NCBI GenBank assembly: GCA_027055635.1
Contig: JALUMZ010000329.1
Coordinates: 1-5,269 of the forward strand
Source: Campylobacteraceae bacterium
Lineage (GTDB): Bacteria; Campylobacterota; Campylobacteria; Campylobacterales; Sulfurospirillaceae
Reading direction: 5' to 3'
DNA: 5,269 nucleotides
Each line of letters begins with the position of its first letter. Position 1 is the stretch's first letter. Below are positions 4,842 to 5,269 of the stretch, piece after piece. A model generated the notes under the pieces. The model saw nothing but the letters and a program-made list of their open reading frames with translations, was not told the origin of the DNA and made no database searches. The position numbers were made by a program, and so were the translations under genes.

Positions 4842-5222
4842 TCATTTTAAATCTTTTAATTTTTTTAAAAATTTACCAGCTTTATCACCACCAACTATCT
4901 TGCCGGTCTGTTTTGCATCTTTGTTAATAAAGAAAAAAGTAGGAATCCCGACAAAACTAAAGCCTTTAGGAAGCTTGTCTTTTTGTATATCCAATCCCAA
5001 AAGAACAAAATGACTTTTGATATACTTTACAACTCTTTTATCCTTAAAAACAACTTCTTTCATATAGTTGCACTCAGGACACCAAGTTGCAGAATACATC
5101 ATCATTACCTCTTTATTTTCACCCCTGGCTTTTTTCAAAGCCTTGTTAAAATTATGTTCAAAGTGAAGTTCACCAGCGATGATAGTTGTTATAAAAGTTA
5201 TTGAGAGAATTAAATATTTCAT
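4842..5222 (-). CDS. Periplasmic thioredoxin-fold protein (WCPEC active site)
   Basis: A 126-residue protein beginning with a hydrophobic signal sequence (MKYLILSITFITTIIAGELH), followed by a small thioredoxin domain. YSATWCPECNYM (43-54) carries the redox pair Cys48-Cys51, and VGIPTFFFIN (91-100) carries the cis-proline Pro94. The domain begins HNFNKALKKARGENKEVMMMYSATWC, the arrangement seen in the thioredoxin_7/DsbD-gamma-like group of exported thioredoxins that accept or donate electrons in the periplasm. A CPEC active site differs from thioredoxin CGPC and DsbA CPHC, so its redox direction cannot be told from sequence. Possible roles are reducing periplasmic disulfides or helping cytochrome or Sox maturation. 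The start at 5222 has only a weak, distant AAAGG (15 bases), but no other start preserves the signal peptide. The pentapeptide gene with its own CxxC follows and is probably co-transcribed. Confidence 0.88.
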   Translation of the reverse strand: MKYLILSITFITTIIAGELHFEHNFNKALKKARGENKEVMMMYSATWCPECNYMKEVVFKDKRVVKYIKSHFVLLGLDIQKDKLPKGFSFVGIPTFFFINKDAKQTGKIVGGDKAGKFLKKLKDLK

Positions 5223-5256
5223 ATATTTTTGAAAAAACCTTTTAAGATATTTTATG

Positions 5257-5262
5257 ATTATA
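5257..5262 (-). promoter_or_regulatory. -10 box for the thioredoxin and pentapeptide genes
   Basis: TATAAT (complement of 5257-5262) is 34 bases upstream of the thioredoxin ATG in AT-rich DNA at the edge of the window. Any -35 element would lie beyond it. No separate clear promoter is seen before the pentapeptide gene, so this one may serve both. Confidence 0.45.
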
Positions 5263-5269
5263 CTATAAA

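Noticed and set aside
4983..5204. Plus-strand 73-codon ORF opposite the thioredoxin gene
   Set aside because: Antisense to a clear thioredoxin-fold protein, low-complexity content.
211..5222. A selenoprotein gene in the window because selC is present
   Set aside because: I saw no coding frame here that needs reading through a UGA; the genes end at normal stops with complete domains.

Overview
The window is AT-rich, with almost all coding on the minus strand, very short intergenic gaps, TATAAT-like -10 boxes without clear -35 boxes, and a selenocysteine tRNA. Together with the protein style (Lys/Ile-rich, low GC) this suggests a member of the Campylobacterota (Sulfurimonas/Sulfurovum/Arcobacter-like). 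That assignment is an inference from composition and gene style, not from a database match.

Region 1 (1-196) is the 5' end of an IS256-family insertion sequence: the first 45 codons of its transposase, its promoter and ribosome binding site, and its terminal inverted repeat. It begins only about 14 bases beyond the stop codon of the last gene of the next operon.

Region 2 (about 197-4082) is one minus-strand operon read right to left. It encodes a two-part Old Yellow Enzyme/2,4-dienoyl-CoA reductase-type flavoprotein with a 4Fe-4S site, a compact AMP-forming acyl/aryl ligase, an acyl carrier protein, and a short FabZ/ApeI/ApeP-like hotdog protein. Ligase + ACP + hotdog dehydratase resembles part of aryl-polyene/xanthomonadin-type or other specialised type II fatty-acid/polyketide clusters. 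The flavoprotein is not a usual member of those clusters. A plausible scheme (inference) is that the ligase activates a carboxylic acid and loads it on the ACP, while the hotdog protein and flavoenzyme change the oxidation state of the acyl chain. No ketosynthase lies in the window; partners may lie beyond the insertion sequence or have been lost. Several members lack or alter canonical catalytic residues: the OYE Tyr and the dienoyl reductase His, the ligase P-loop Lys, and the hotdog catalytic His loop. The ligase start is preceded by a well-formed 15-codon ORF with a strong Shine-Dalgarno.

Region 3 (3988-4231) is a divergent control region. It holds a TATAAT box for the operon, a perfect 10-bp inverted repeat that could be an operator, a -10 box for selC, and selC itself (plus strand, anticodon UCA), whose predicted fold has some oddities. 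The genome is therefore expected to make selenoproteins, although none is encoded here.

Region 4 (4265-5269) holds two exported minus-strand proteins, a periplasmic thioredoxin-fold protein (WCPEC) followed by a secreted pentapeptide-repeat protein carrying its own CPKC motif. They are separated by a GC-rich imperfect inverted repeat that looks like a dispersed intergenic element. The promoter for this pair is at the right edge of the window.
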